Shown: positions 1 through 12,280 of the stretch, one piece after another
Numbering within the stretch: the first letter of the stretch is position 1
Layout of the letters: every line of letters starts with the position of its first letter
From: Stenogyne calaminthoides
Lineage: Eukaryota > Streptophyta > Magnoliopsida > Lamiales > Lamiaceae
Assembly (NCBI GenBank): GCA_037126765.1
Contig: JBBCBC010000034.1
Span: 14,816,691-14,880,690, forward strand
Reading direction: 5' to 3'
Length of the DNA: 64,000 nucleotides
The notes under the pieces: generated by a model
The model's input: the letters and a program-made list of their open reading frames with translations, nothing else
Told to the model about the DNA's origin: nothing
The model's database searches: none
Made by a program: the position numbers and the translations under genes

Positions 1-879
1 TAGATACTTTTCTAATAATGAACTCCTAAGTAGTAAGTATATGTAATTTATAGGTGAAAGCTTTGAGAAGGAGGTCAAGCTTAATGGTGATAGTAAAAAA
101 AATCCATCGGAATATTGATCACTATTGAATAATATGCGTACTTGCTAAAATAATTGTTGTTATTCTTTTGTTCTAAGAAAGCTCATAATTTGTATGATAA
201 ATTAAAAAATTAGAGAGTATATGATAATATTGTTTTATTATTAGAAAAAATATTGTGTTTTCTTTTAATGAATTTTAAATTATTAAAAGATTTGAATATT
301 ATTTTTTTGTTAGAAAAAATATTTTTTATTCTAATGAATTTTAAATTATTAGCAGATTTAATTTGCAATGAGCTCAATTCAATATCTGCCCACTGTGTCA
401 AGTATAAGCAAGTAATCAATTTTTATGGTTCAAAATAATATTTAATTTAAGCGAAATATATATTTTACAAAATTTCTAAAAAATTTAATTATTTAAACAT
501 ATTTCTTACAAAATTTTATAAAAAAAATCATTTATTTACGCCAAATTTGCTAAATATTTTTTTTTCAAAAATTTACTATAAAATTTATTAATTATCTTTG
601 TTAGAAAAAATATATAATTTCAGCCAAATATTTATTATATAAAATTTTTGAAAATCGGATTGTTTAAAGGATTATAAAAAGATATAGCTAATCATATCTA
701 AGTAAGATTTGCTATATATATTTTTTCAGAAAATTTACTATAAAATTATTAAGTATCTTTGTTCAAAAGAATATATCTCTGAAAAATCTATATAATTATT
801 TAAAGTATTTAATCTTAAATAATATTATAATTTTTTGTTAAATCATAAAAATTAGGGGTTATATGCTAGTATTATATAT
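1..879. other. AT-rich intergenic DNA with a tandem duplication
   Basis: No gene is seen. The stretch is very AT-rich. Positions about 240-361 hold two imperfect copies of a unit of about 60 bp, each with TTAGAAAAAATATT followed by AATGAATTTTAAATTATTA. Short open frames over it only reflect this repeat. Confidence 0.6.
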
Positions 880-1400
880 AGAGAGAAAATGCCTCTAAGG
901 TACAAAATTTAGAGTCATGTGACTTTAAAGTACACAAATTTTAGATAGTGACTCTAAGGTACAAAATGAGATAATGTTATCCTTAATGTGTTTCAATTTT
1001 ACATTATATGCCCCACCCACCCACTCTCTCTCCCCAATATCTAGGTCAACTCCCAACCCCCCCAACACAATTCATTTCATCTCTTCCTCTCTCTTCTTTT
1101 TCTCTCCCCCTCTCTCTCTATATAATCAGTGGTTTGTTAGTGGTGTTGAAGGGATGGCGGTGGTTGGTGTTTTGACAATGAATTTTTCATGACGCATGGT
1201 TGAAATTTTGGCGACGATGGTGGTTGGAGAAGAGGGGCGTTCGTGGTGTTTGTGGTGTGGAGAAGAGGGGCATCTGTAGATCTGAGTTTTTGGTATTTGG
1301 TAGACGCGTTTGGGTTCGAAGAAGACGGCGGCGCGTAAGGAGGCGGTATGGTGGAGAAGAGGGCGACCCCCCCTTTTTTTTTGGGTGAAAACCGGGTGAA
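880..1400. mobile_element. Probable partial MULE end, same family as the 52.8 kb element
   Basis: The tract starts with repeated 'CTCTAAGGTAC' motifs (about 893, 950) and passes into a run of C-rich, CT-rich sequence and then G-rich sequence containing 'GATCTGAGTTTTT'. The same order (CTCTAAGGTAC motifs, CCCCACCC/CT-rich block, GGATCTGAGTTTTTT) is seen at the left end of the MULE at 52780-53170. I infer a related terminal fragment. The opposite end and target duplication are not visible, perhaps because of the assembly gap downstream. Open frames here look like shadows of low-complexity sequence. Confidence 0.4.
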
Positions 1401-2276
1401 ACCTCACGGTTCACCGATTCACGTTTCCTTTTTCTGGTTTTTCCAATTTTTTTTGCTGGCGGTTTAATAATGCCTTCTCGGTCGGACCAGTATTTTTAAA
1501 ACATAGGTTAGGGTTTTAACACTTTTGAGAATCTAAAGTCGAGCGAAAAAACTTGTATGTGTCAATTGTAGGTGAATTGAGTTTTTTTTTTTTTTTTTTT
1601 AATCGTGGACCCGGGCTTTTTGGGATCGGGATAGGTAGAGTGTTCTTAACTTCGCCGTCAGCGACAACATATATCGATTTTCTTCTTCCTCTTCTTCTTC
1701 TTCCTCAAGTTTCCAACAAACCACGACCCGGATCTTAAATGATTTTTTCACGACGCCGACGTTTCTAGGTTTTCCTTCTCTTCTCTTATTCTTCTTTTTT
1801 CTCTTTAAATCTGTAATTTTAGACCGAGGTTTTTTTTTCGATTGTCTTGGTTTTGTTCATGTAGTAACATTCTTTTTTTTTATAGGGTAACACCACTTTT
1901 TTCGTTCATGTAATAACTTTATTGGGAATGATGTGCATGAGATCTATTCGGGGTGAATATTTAAATACAAATTTAATTCTTTAATTATTACTAGCATTTA
2001 ATTAATCTTATATTAATTCAAATAATAATTGCAACAACATATCATGCATATAAAAGCCACGTAAAACCTACGATCTCGGAATCTACGGGTTTCGGAACGT
2101 ACCCTCTCGGGATGGCGACTTCGCCTGGTTGGACGGACTAACGAAAAAGGACTTCCAAGATTCCTGTACCTCTCAAATTATCCCAGCCAAGGACAACATG
2201 CCTAACAATTAACAAAAGAAAAAAAATAAACTTTGTTGCACCAACTTGGGATTTGCTAATTTTTTCGGCACATGGA
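1401..2276. other. Unassigned repeat-like intergenic DNA
   Basis: Contains a CTT/TCC-rich microsatellite around 1680-1705 and a poly-T near 1580. The part at 2040-2220, with unusually many CG dinucleotides, looks like retrotransposon sequence, but I see no recognisable reading frame. No gene is supported. Confidence 0.4.
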
Positions 2277-2776
2277 NNNNNNNNNNNNNNNNNNNNNNNN
2301 NNNNNNNNNNNNNNNNNNNNNNNNNNNNNNNNNNNNNNNNNNNNNNNNNNNNNNNNNNNNNNNNNNNNNNNNNNNNNNNNNNNNNNNNNNNNNNNNNNNN
2401 NNNNNNNNNNNNNNNNNNNNNNNNNNNNNNNNNNNNNNNNNNNNNNNNNNNNNNNNNNNNNNNNNNNNNNNNNNNNNNNNNNNNNNNNNNNNNNNNNNNN
2501 NNNNNNNNNNNNNNNNNNNNNNNNNNNNNNNNNNNNNNNNNNNNNNNNNNNNNNNNNNNNNNNNNNNNNNNNNNNNNNNNNNNNNNNNNNNNNNNNNNNN
2601 NNNNNNNNNNNNNNNNNNNNNNNNNNNNNNNNNNNNNNNNNNNNNNNNNNNNNNNNNNNNNNNNNNNNNNNNNNNNNNNNNNNNNNNNNNNNNNNNNNNN
2701 NNNNNNNNNNNNNNNNNNNNNNNNNNNNNNNNNNNNNNNNNNNNNNNNNNNNNNNNNNNNNNNNNNNNNNNNNNNN
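2277..2776. other. Assembly gap of 500 N
   Basis: Exactly 500 unknown bases, a size commonly used as a placeholder, so the real gap length is probably unknown. It falls inside or just before the 5' part of a decayed copia element. Translations across it are meaningless. Confidence 0.99.
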
Positions 2777-2989
2777 GTCTGTGGACCATTGCCCTCTAGC
2801 TAGGGGTCACCGCTCTTTCATCACTTTCTTGTGATTTCTCAAGATATGGATCGTGTATCTTATGAAACACAAATCTGAATCTTTGAGAAATTCAAAGGAG
2901 TTTAAAATTTGAAGTAGAAAAAACGACTTAGTAAAGTATTAAGACTCTTCGATCGGATCGAGGAAGGCGAATACCTTAATCGTGAGTTC

Positions 2990-5370
2990 ATGGATTACTT
3001 AAAGTTATATGGAATCGATCCACAATGGACTCTTCAAGGAACACCACAAATAGCGAATTGGCGAGAGAGGAGAAAGAACCTTGTTAGAGACATGGTAAGG
3101 TCCATGATGAGCTTTTCCTCTATTCCAACATTCTTATGGGGATACAGCGTTACAAACCTCAATTTACATTGCGAAAAGAATTCCGTCAATCGGTTGAGCA
3201 TACACCATATGAATTATGGTGTGGCAAGCCAACTTTCTCACATATCAAAGCGTGGGGTTGCCCGTGGTTGTGAAAAAAGATGCTCAGCGATAAGTTGGAA
3301 TCAAAGGTGAAAAGGGTTACCTTGTGGGATATCTGAGAAGCGAGGGGATATTACTTCTATCTACGAGAAACAAAGCGATAATTGTTTCTAGGCGGGCGGA
3401 GTTCCTCGAGGAAGACTATGTCTTTAAGGAACAAAGTAGTAAGATGATAGAACTTGAAGAAATTCAAGAACCGCGGGATGACAAGAGGCGATATCTTGTC
3501 AAAAGAAATGTGACAAGGAATCGATTGGGAGCATTTAGCACCCTCTCGTGGTGGAAGTTTATCACTTAGTGGTCCTCTTTTCGGCCCGATTAGGGGCGTA
3601 ATTGAATGCATTGCATTCGCAACAAACTCAAGTGGGCTGAATAGAACAACATAGTTCAAACTCCGCCCAAGAGGCATCCCGAAAGTGTCGCGCGAGGACT
3701 CTCCGGACATTGATGAAATCGATGCACCACGCAAAATTTTCACGATCGGAATGTATGGCTTTGCACAACCCACTCAAGTAAGTCCACTAGGATTAGTAAT
3801 CCGCCCACTAGATATTATGGTTTCCCGTAGAGAACATGATGATGTGGAGATCCGGGATAAAGGCGATCTAGAACTTACCTTTGAGGCAACATTAGATGTT
3901 GACTCGGAGAAAGTAACGTAAACCGTGAAATCGAGATGGACTCGATGTACACAAATCAAGTGCGGGACTTGGTTGAATTACCAAAGGGGTAAAACCCATG
4001 GGGTTGCAAATGGGTCTCTGGCGTAAGACCAATGCAAGCGACAAAGTACAAACCTACAAAAGGCTAGGTTGGTAGCAAAGGTTATAGTCAGTATGAAAGG
4101 CATTGGTATGATGAACTTTTCTCACTTTGTTGCCAATATCGAGTCCATTAATTTTTACCATTTGTGATTGCACACTTAGATTATGAAATTTGGCGGATGG
4201 ATGTCAGCGGCCCTTCCTCAATGGTAACATTGATAAGGAGGTGTTTATGACTCAATAGGAAGATTTTTTGTATTTAAGCGAAATCTAACCTAGTGTAAAG
4301 CTTAAGCGGTCCATTTATGGACTAAAGCAATTTCTAGGAGTTGGAATATCCATTTTGATGAAGGTGTCAAATCATTTGACTTCATCGAAAATTTGAAAGA
4401 TCCATGCGTTTATCGTAAACCACGATTGGGGAAATATTGTCTTCATAATTGTGTATGTCGATGACATATTGATTATGGGAAACAATATCCCTCTCATGCG
4501 ATCGGTAAAAGATTGGCTATCAAGGACCGCCGTGATGAAGGACCTTGGTGAGGCATCTTCATCTTAGGGATCAAGATCCGTAGGGATAGATCGAAGATGT
4601 TGGGACTATCACGATCGACCTCGTAAATAAGGTGTTAAAGCAATTTGCGATGGAGAACTCTAAGAGAGGTTCTCTCTAGGCATGTCATGGGATAAAGTTG
4701 TCTAAGAAGGATTGTCCTTCCACGGTTTTCTGATATCCGGCGCGCCAGAAGGATATACCATATCGTCTGCAATTGGCTCCATCATATACGCCATGACTTG
4801 GCACAAGGCGGGATGTGGCCGCCATTAACCCTTCTTGGTAGATACAGCGGAATCGGGGTGAACCTCAACTGGATTCTTTATCAAGAACATTCTTAAGTAC
4901 CTTGACGTACTAAAGGCTGTTTCTTGGTCTCACGGAGGACGATCGAGCTAGTTGCTGGCCCATTTATCTTGATCTGAGTTTTTCAATCCGATTGTGATGA
5001 TTACAAATCACGGTCGGGCTATATTTCGTTCTCAATGGTGAAGTTAGTTAGTTGGAATAGTTCAACCAAGAGACTACGCCAAACTCAACATGAAAATTTG
5101 AGTACATTCTTTGCGGCGGAAGCCGCCAAAGAATGTCTCGGATAAAATAGTTCTTAGGGGTAGTTCAGTGCGGTAGTCGATAAAGTTGTATTGTGACAAT
5201 CTTGGTGCGGTTGCTTAAGCTAAGGAACCGAGATCGATATGAAACAAGCATTTCTGAGGCGTTATCCTTGATAAGAGATATAATCGCTAGAGGAGAAATA
5301 GAGTTGGGCGTGTCCCCGGGAGGATAACCTGGCTGATCCTTTCACCGAGGCTTTGAGTGTTCATGTACAC
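2990..5370 (+). pseudogene. Copia pol remnant (integrase end, RT, RNase H)
   Basis: About 2990-3300 translates to the integrase tail (DMVRSMMSFS, then FLWGY). About 3324-3430 carries the post-integrase block with an EFLEEDYVF motif. Reverse transcriptase is recognisable at 4440-4480, where YVDDILIMGN contains the catalytic YxDD box. RNase H ends near 5330 with a NLADPFT-like motif typical of copia pol termini. Many frameshifts and stops lie in between, so no functional protein is possible. The family is certain; the lineage is not. Confidence 0.85.
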
Positions 5371-5424
5371 ACTTGACATTTTGATGGTCTAGGGGTTAGA
5401 CATGTAGGTGATTGGCTCCAGTTC

Positions 5425-5435
5425 AAGTGGGAGAT
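5425..5435 (+). other. Polypurine tract of copia element
   Basis: AAGTGGGAGAT lies immediately before the TG that opens the 3' LTR, where the plus-strand primer for reverse transcription is expected. Confidence 0.6.
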
Positions 5436-7040
5436 TGTTAGTGTTAGTGTCTAGAGACAATCCATTGTAAGGACATAATACTCGGATAATATTGATATTG
5501 GTTTAATATTATTGTTTGGTTAATATTAAATGTATGACGTTACAGTCATTAGAATATTATGTTTGATTGTTTGCATTTATTCTTATATGTGTTCCCTTGA
5601 ATCACTGCTGTCATTGAGTGTGTGAGAACTCAGATGACTTAAGCACGATTCTCAAATAGCCCCAATCGAGGATCATCAAGAATGAGATATTGATGATGCA
5701 ATGGAGATTGGTGTGCGATCTGCATCATACTCTTAGAGAGTGTAGTAAGATCTCACTTCTACGAGATCTTAGGTATCTCATGATGGATGCACAAATACCA
5801 TGGGGGTATTGGTATACCCATCCGAAAAACTGTATGATGTAGTTCCACTATATGTGTCTACGGGTGACTTGGTTAGTGGGAGCGATGCGATATTCCTTTG
5901 ACTTGATGTCAATACGCACGACATGTGTGGAGTGATGAACTTTGACCATGACCAACACTTGCACCCGTCTATGGGTAGATATGACTTAAATTGGGTTCAT
6001 CACGAAGTGCATGTGAGTGGTAGTTGAGCCAAGAAAATGATTCATTCCTCAAAGTGGATTTAGAGAATACTCATCTTCTCATCATAATTGGATCTAAGTC
6101 ATTTGGCAATGCCGTCAACTTAGACTTTGTGACTAAGTGTGACACTAATGATCAATTAGTGATTTGAGATAAAGCCCGATTAAGTTATTTGAATAAACAC
6201 TTCATCATGTTCAAGACTAATCAGTATTCGTGAATGAAAGGAGAAAATCGCAATTGCCACGCGTTTGGTTACAAGTAGTTGCATGTTTTCATAGCGTACC
6301 TCGTATATTGAGAATGTCGATTTATTGACTAGGGTTCAATTAAGGCAGATTAGTTTGATTAATCGCTTTCATTATATATGAGGGCTATGGGTCACACAAC
6401 AAGTAGTTCCCTTTTACGGATTATAGTTGGTTGATTAAATGTTAAATTGGATTTAATATTTAATTTATGGAGAAAAGTAATTAATAATAGATTAATTTGG
6501 AATTAATTATTATTAATGTTTAATTAAATTAGATTTAATTAAATAAGAACTCCCAATAATTATATTTGGAATATAATTGTAGGATTTAATGTATATGGAA
6601 ATAAATCGTAGAGATTTTCATATAAGACATTTAAATCCGTAAAGATTTATATTTAGGGAATTAAATTAAAAAGAATTAATTTAATTCAAGATTAGGGTTT
6701 TTATTTCCCTAATTGGGCTAGCTTAAGATTTAAGTTGGGCCTCCCTATATATACAAGCTCTTGGGAATTCACAAACAACGTTACTTCATATTTTCTCCAT
6801 AAGGTCTAGAGTTTGGATTTTCCTAGTTGATTCAACTTGGGATTCAACACTGGCAAATTCGTGCAGATCCGTTCTTGGGGATTACGTGGATACCATAGTA
6901 GAGAAATCTGCTTTCGAGTTACTGTAAGATTTCTCGTTATGATTATTGTAATCTGTATGCTATTAATTGTTCGTTGTTGGTGAACTCTAATTTCTGCTAC
7001 GCATGTGATTACGTATTTTACGTGCCTCTATATTCCAACA
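5436..7040 (+). repeat. 3' LTR of the copia element
   Basis: Starts TGTTAG after a purine tract and ends CCAACA, about 1605 bp. A TATA-like TATATATA at 6746-6753 is a plausible LTR promoter, with the transcript start expected shortly downstream. No second copy is in the window, so the limits rest on the TG...CA ends and the adjacent purine tract. The doubled TGTTAG at 5436 and 5442 leaves a 6-bp ambiguity in the start. Confidence 0.7.
6746..6753 (+). promoter_or_regulatory. TATA-like box of copia LTR
   Basis: TATATATA within CCCTATATATACAAG, about 290 bp before the LTR end. This is the position expected for the U3 promoter of a long plant LTR. There is no expression evidence. Confidence 0.4.
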
Positions 7041-7077
7041 TAAAAATGAGAGAATAAAATAATATTATAAGACAAAA

Positions 7078-7215
7078 ACTCATATGAGACGGTTTCATGT
7101 ATGAGACGGGGTACATGAGTACATCTTAACATAAATCTCACCCACCCCTCCCAAAATGTTAAAGCGTCAATGCCCAACTTATACCCCGTCTCACCATGAG
7201 ACCGTCTCATTTAAG
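7078..7215. repeat. Small inverted-repeat element (MITE-like)
   Basis: The left end reads ATGAGACGGTTTCATG followed by GAGACGGGGTAC. The right end, read in reverse complement, gives ATGAGACGGTCTCATG followed by GAGACGGGGTAT. The terminal inverted repeats are about 30 bp around a roughly 80 bp core. No coding capacity. Confidence 0.6.
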
Positions 7216-7629
7216 TGTGCCTCATATTATAAGGAAGTCTAAGTTAACTAATTAATTAACAAGTTGTGTGGTTTGCAATAATAATTTATTGTATATCCAA
7301 AATTATATGATTTGTTTAGTGATTAACACGAATCTCAATTTCATCATACTATGATTTAATCAAATCATGACTAGTCTGATTATTTGAGCAAGGCTATAGT
7401 TTAATGTAATCATGCAGCTACTGCGTTTTACTACTTGTAAGAAATTGTATATTTTTATACTACATGATTCATGGGTTTATAAATTAAGCTTTAATCGATT
7501 AAAAAAAATACATAATTCAAATATTGCATTAGAGATTTTTTTCAAGTGTGAGATCGTGACTCGTTGATACCATAAAATATATTTGTTTCATCTAAAAATT
7601 CGAATTTACATAGAAATACATATATAATT
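7216..7629. other. AT-rich intergenic DNA
   Basis: No gene, RNA or bounded repeat can be supported in this stretch. Confidence 0.5.
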
Positions 7630-7764
7630 AATTTGTTTAAATAGAAAAGTATTACTTGTTTAGATAGAAAAATAAAATTTATTTAAAGAAAATTATTACT
7701 TATTTAGATGAAAATTATTACTTGTTTAAAAAAAAGTATTACTTATTTAGATAGAAAAGTATTA
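7630..7764. repeat. Minisatellite flank, left half
   Basis: Imperfect copies of a unit of about 21 bp resembling ATTACTTGTTTAGATAGAAA. The same array continues at 22182-22350, on the other side of the gypsy element. The element therefore inserted into a pre-existing tandem array, and the two halves were once contiguous. Confidence 0.8.
7760..7764. other. Target site duplication of gypsy element, left
   Basis: TATTA directly before the LTR start. The identical TATTA is at 22182-22186 directly after the other LTR. Confidence 0.85.
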
Positions 7765-8082
7765 TGTAATGTAACGATATATATGGAATGTAAATTGTAA
7801 TTTTTTGTATGATTTTCTGGGTAAACGTACGAAGAACAAAGACAATATGAATAAGATAAGAATGATGATGAGAGAAAGATGATAGAAGAGAGAGAAAATA
7901 GGTGAGAAGTTAGAATATTTTTTTAGCATAACAAATTCGCAACAAACAAAGTCCCTTAAATGGAGAAGTGGGGACCATAGGGCTCATCACAATTTTAGGG
8001 AAATAAAGATCTTTGAAAAACAATTAAATGAAATCTTTGGAACATGACCTAAGAACTTTAATTATTTATGGGCCCATTTGTT

Positions 8083-8330
8083 TGCAAACTCCTCGCGAGG
8101 CTCATTAGAAGCCCCCAGCGAGGCTCGGTGAAAACCCCTTTGAGGCTCGATCAGAATACCCACAGAGGCTCGGTAGAAACCCCATCGAGGCTCGGATGAA
8201 AACCCCCTTTGAGGCTCATTAGAAAACCCCACAGGGGCTCGATCCGAAGATACCGAGGCTCGATAGAAAACCCCCATCGAGGGCTCGGAATGAATGCCCC
8301 ACGGGGCTCGGTGAAAGCTTCCGGGCTCGA
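8083..8330. repeat. 24-bp minisatellite in left LTR
   Basis: About nine degenerate copies of GAGGCTCGGTAGAAAACCCC plus 4 bp. The homologous array in the right LTR is 21819-22015. Open frames over it are by-products of the period, a multiple of three. Confidence 0.8.
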
Positions 8331-8404
8331 TTATAAAACCCTCGGATATCAACAATTTGTACTTTCCCTTTTTTATTAACCGAAAACCTAACACCAGCTT
8401 CTTC

Positions 8405-9978
8405 CATTTGGGATATTTTAGTTTTGATGAATTATGCAAAAACATTATCGACATGTTATTCAAGCTAATTCTGAGGATAACAAGTTGAGGGCGAAAGAAC
8501 AAGTTGAAGGGAACCTGCTGAAATCAGTAGGCCGATCGAGATCGGGGCGAATTTCGCGAGGCGGGACTGATCGAGATCGAATGAGATAGATGTGTTCGGG
8601 AGTTAAAAGCCCGATGAATTTGTACAAAATCGGAAGAAGAAAAGAAAAACCGACTAATTGTCGGAAAGAAATAACGAGGTCGATCGAGAGAATGTTCGGA
8701 TCGGAAGATGGCGGATGGGGTGATCCGGATCGGATATAATGATAAACTTATATGCTAATAACGATGTCTTGACACGATCTTATCTGATATATTGATCCCG
8801 AAGATGTATTGGTCGATCTGATCGAAATGAAGAAGAAATCAGGACCTCTTTGAGTAAAATGATCGAGGCTTTCGATGAAAAGGCCCGAGATTCAGTGGAA
8901 TCAAATGACACGAGGTCAGTAAATAAAGAGACTGAGGTCGGGATGTCACAGTCGGAAGGCCCGAATTCGATCGGCTGATCATGGGTAATGCTGATGTCGA
9001 ATGAGTCACGTTGAAGAGAAGTCTGCTTTGAATCAGAAACACGAGACTCGATGTATCTTTGAGCAGAACTCGGATAGGCGAGCTCGAGATAAACTGAAGG
9101 CTCGGATAGAAGCGAAGATCACGAGACTCGAAGAACACGAAGAATATGGTCGTTGGGATTAGGAAGTGGACGATGAGAGGAAGACAACCCGACTGAATAA
9201 AGGCTGCGGAACTTACAAAGAATAGTATGGATTTGAATGTGATTCTCTCCAGCGGTAACATTCAAATCCACACTATAAATCAAGTTCTTCCATCAAATTA
9301 TGTGTGGAGAATGTAGCAAAGCGATCTTACAAAGCTAAGAATACATATACTCAAGCTTTCCCACCATAGAACACAAGTGCGTAGATATACACATATATTC
9401 AAGAGTGTTACAGAACTTCAATCTAAGCAACCCCGATGTATCTAAGCTTAGAGATTTTCCCAACCTTAGCATTGAAATTTAAACAAATGTAAGGAAAATC
9501 TAACATAGTTGGAGAACAACACCAAACTAACCCCATTCTCGTAAGAGATAACTAGTGGTGAAGAGAGGTAGTTGGTAGGCAATCATCGAGAGGGTGATAA
9601 GTCCGTTGGAGTGTGAACTCGTTAAATATCTAGGCGAGGCAAGTGGGTGATAAGTCGAGGCGGGCAGGAAAGTGATAAGTCCGGTTGGGTGAGAGCTTGT
9701 TAAATATCTAGGCGAGCAGGAGGGTGATAAGTCCAGTTTGAAAGAATTTTCCTAGGAACATGGAGAGTAGATGTAGGAGCTTGAGTCTCCGAACCACTAT
9801 ACTTTGTTGTGTTCTTTATTGTTTTATGTTCTTATCTTGTCATATGCATTCGATTATAAGCAAAACCTGACACATGAGCTTAAAAAGCAAAAAAATGGAA
9901 TCACCATTCCTTCACCCCTGTTTTTATATGCATTTCATGATTATTCCGCATTTCATGAGTTTTTCACCGGGCCTATCA
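8405..9978 (+). mobile_element. Insertion in left LTR, possible copia-type solo LTR
   Basis: The tract interrupts the LTR between CTTCTTCC and TTCCTCCTTAG, so TTCC is present at both junctions as a short possible target duplication. The beginning (TTTTGATGAATTATGCAAAA) and a block near 9770-9800 (GTAGGAGCTTGAGTCTCCGA) recall long SIRE-type copia LTRs. No pol sequence is present and the ends are not TG/CA. The class is therefore an inference; the insertion itself is clear from LTR comparison. Confidence 0.55.
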
Positions 9979-10030
9979 TTCCTCCTTAGTTGCAACATCA
10001 ACGGGTGGTGTGAGATTAATGTCTATGACA

Positions 10031-10797
10031 ATACTCAAAGGGGGAATCCTTGTCCCCAAGGATAGGCGTAAAAGGAAACTTTGCTGAAGGAAGCCATATC
10101 TTCCACGAATGAATATCCCGTTCTTTGGACCCTAAAAACAACATGTGAACTTGTTTGCGTCGGGGGCGGATCTGTGGCGGGAGCGATAACCGGAAAAGAT
10201 GTGGAACAGACCATTCAAGTCCACTTAGGAGGCAAGGTTGTAGAAGGTACAATTTTTTCACCTAATTTCTTTTTCAGAGGCGTGGCAGGTGAATTTGGGA
10301 ATTAGGAGGTAGATCTAGTTTGTAGGCTACGACCAATTTTCTCAAGCACTTGGTATGGACCAAAGCACTTTGAAGAAAGTTTGAGATTCAGCCGAGATGT
10401 AGGGAATTTTACCTAAAAGGTTGTAGCAAGATAGACAAGGTCCCCACTTAGAGAAAGTGCGTTCTGCTATGTCATCAACAAACCCTTTCATCTATCTTGA
10501 GCTTTGATGAGATTATCTCGAATCAACTCGACTATTGACATTGTTGAACCCGGTGGTAGCATCTAGATTGGTAGAGTCAAATAGGATCTCATAGTCGAGG
10601 AAGGAGGAGGATATCCATACAAAGATAGAAAGGTGTTGTTTTTCAAGCTTGTGTGGTAGTTGGTATTATGCAAAATTGACGGGGGGTAACCGCCCATTGC
10701 TTTGCTTAGGTGTATCTTGAACCATACACCTAAGATAGTGTTCTAACATTAGTTCAATCTCTCGGTTTGGCCATCAGTTGTGGATGATAGGCGTTGT
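10031..10797 (-). pseudogene. Gypsy integrase C-terminal end
   Basis: On the minus strand the frame resumes with a YHPQ box (about 10790), then blocks matching the integrase tail (YLRCMVQDTPKQWA, later VAYKLDLP) and a short C-terminal region running to the LTR. Several frameshifts and stops are present. It is separated from the integrase core at 12280-12940 by an inserted tract. Confidence 0.75.
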
Positions 10798-12280
10798 AGG
10801 TCGAGCGGGTTTTGTGGCGAGAAGTCTAGGGAGGGTGAATAGACTTCGAAAAACATGGTCAGGTGTGAATCGATTAACTTTGATCGAGTGCAAGTGAATC
10901 GATTTGGTGATATCTAACTACTAATCGCTGAAAAGCAAATCGAGTTCGGTATCTATCGGTTTAAGCGGTTGTGCGAAGCTAAAATTTTACGTGTGAAAAA
11001 CCGGTTTTAATAAATCGATTCCAAATCGATTGTTTCAAACGATTGACTAAAGTGTCAAACTGATCGGTCGAAGCTTGGTCTTGGTGATCTTAACTTAGAA
11101 ATATGTATGCAACTTTAATTTAAGTTGTGTGCGAATGTAAAAGCAGTTAACCCAAGATTTAAAGCGGTAAACAAACCCATCCTAAAGATTTATAGTGGTT
11201 TCCGGAAACCCGGTCTTGGATTATTGTGTTACGTCCCATGAGATATTTAAAAAGTTCTATCGCAAGGGCACCAACTAAAAACCAAGCTTTGGGGACTTAG
11301 ATTGTTTGTGTTAACTTTGTCTAGTTTTTAAGTAGCCTATCGGTAACATGGTGAGAACATGAATATTTAAAAGTTCTCCTCGGCCGATCAAGTCGGAACT
11401 AGAAACCTGATGCGAAATCTTCTTAAACAACTTAACCTAACTTTGGGTTTTGGGTAAAATTGTTTTTGGTTCAACTTTGAAATCTTTCCTATTTTTTTAA
11501 GTATTTATCGGCTAGATGAAAAGATTTATGTGCTAAGAACTATGGGATGAACACTTATAAAGTAATCTTCAAGTTTTGTGTTCTTGATGCGGAAATTTGA
11601 TTATAGCTTGAGCTTCTTGATAATTTCGTGCGAAGCGATCCCATATTTATAGACCTCTCGAAATCAAAGAGGATTTGGAAGCGATTTGAATTTGTATATT
11701 TGGTAGACTTGCGGGATTGATGTGGCGTGCTTGAGGCGGCATGGCGGCGTGAATAGTGTCTTTTATAGCGTTAGAAAGCGGCACCAAATCCGTAATTCCC
11801 GGCTCGGTCATACGTGTCTTATTCTTATTGGTTACTTGAAGCACTTTTAGGTGTTGTTCTACCAACTAAGGTTGACATTCTTCTTGTTCGGATCATCGGC
11901 GTATGATTTGGTGAAACATCGGTTTTTTCACTGGTGGTGACTTTGATCGGTCTGGCCCAATCGATTACTGATAAGTCTTACGGTGCCGTTGTCTTAGCTT
12001 CAACTAGCGGACTCGGTGATGTAGGTCTTAGTACGATCTTAAAAGTCATCGATCTTCAAGTTTACGAATTTGAACCATGAGATGAAACAATCGACTTTTC
12101 CAATCTTCTTGTCCTTCTCTTTTATACGGCTGTGGGAATCGGTTGTTCTTTTAGATTTTGATCCCTATACATTAGAATCAATATGTGATCTTCTACATCG
12201 GTTGTTACATACAATAATTATCAATGGTATTCTATGTAAATCACATCCAAAAAACAAAACATCCAAAAATTACCATGGTT
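10798..12280 (-). mobile_element. Insertion in the gypsy integrase gene
   Basis: Integrase homology stops near 12285 and resumes near 10797, so about 1.48 kb is foreign. The plus-strand text GTCTAGGGAGGGTGAATAG near 10827 reads in reverse as a TATTCACCC...CTAGAC motif, common at ends of SIRE-like copia LTRs, suggesting a minus-strand solo LTR or fragment. No coding sequence is found. Exact ends and target duplication could not be fixed. Confidence 0.5.

Larger units (their letters stand above)
2777..7040 (+). mobile_element. Decayed Ty1/copia retrotransposon, 3' part with 3' LTR
   Basis: Integrase, reverse transcriptase and RNase H remnants run left to right and end at a purine-rich tract and a long 3' LTR. 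The gag, protease and 5' LTR are absent or hidden by the gap at 2277-2776. The order integrase before reverse transcriptase identifies the copia superfamily. Because the 5' end is missing, no target duplication can be checked. The tract is poor in CAG/CTG trinucleotides. Confidence 0.85.
7765..10030 (-). repeat. Left (3') LTR of gypsy element, with insertion
   Basis: Matches the right LTR from TGTAATGTAACG to ATGTCTATGACA once an insertion of about 1.57 kb (8405-9978) is removed, leaving about 0.69 kb. It carries a roughly 24-bp tandem repeat, GAGGCTCGGTAGAAAACCCC-like, at 8083-8330. Most differences from the right LTR fall at CTG or CAG sites of the right copy. Confidence 0.88.

Noticed and set aside
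2246..2834. Several long open frames across 2246-2834
   Set aside because: They consist of translated N from the 500-base gap.
8062..8502. Minus-strand frame of 146 codons
   Set aside because: Produced by the 24-bp LTR minisatellite, whose period is a multiple of three.
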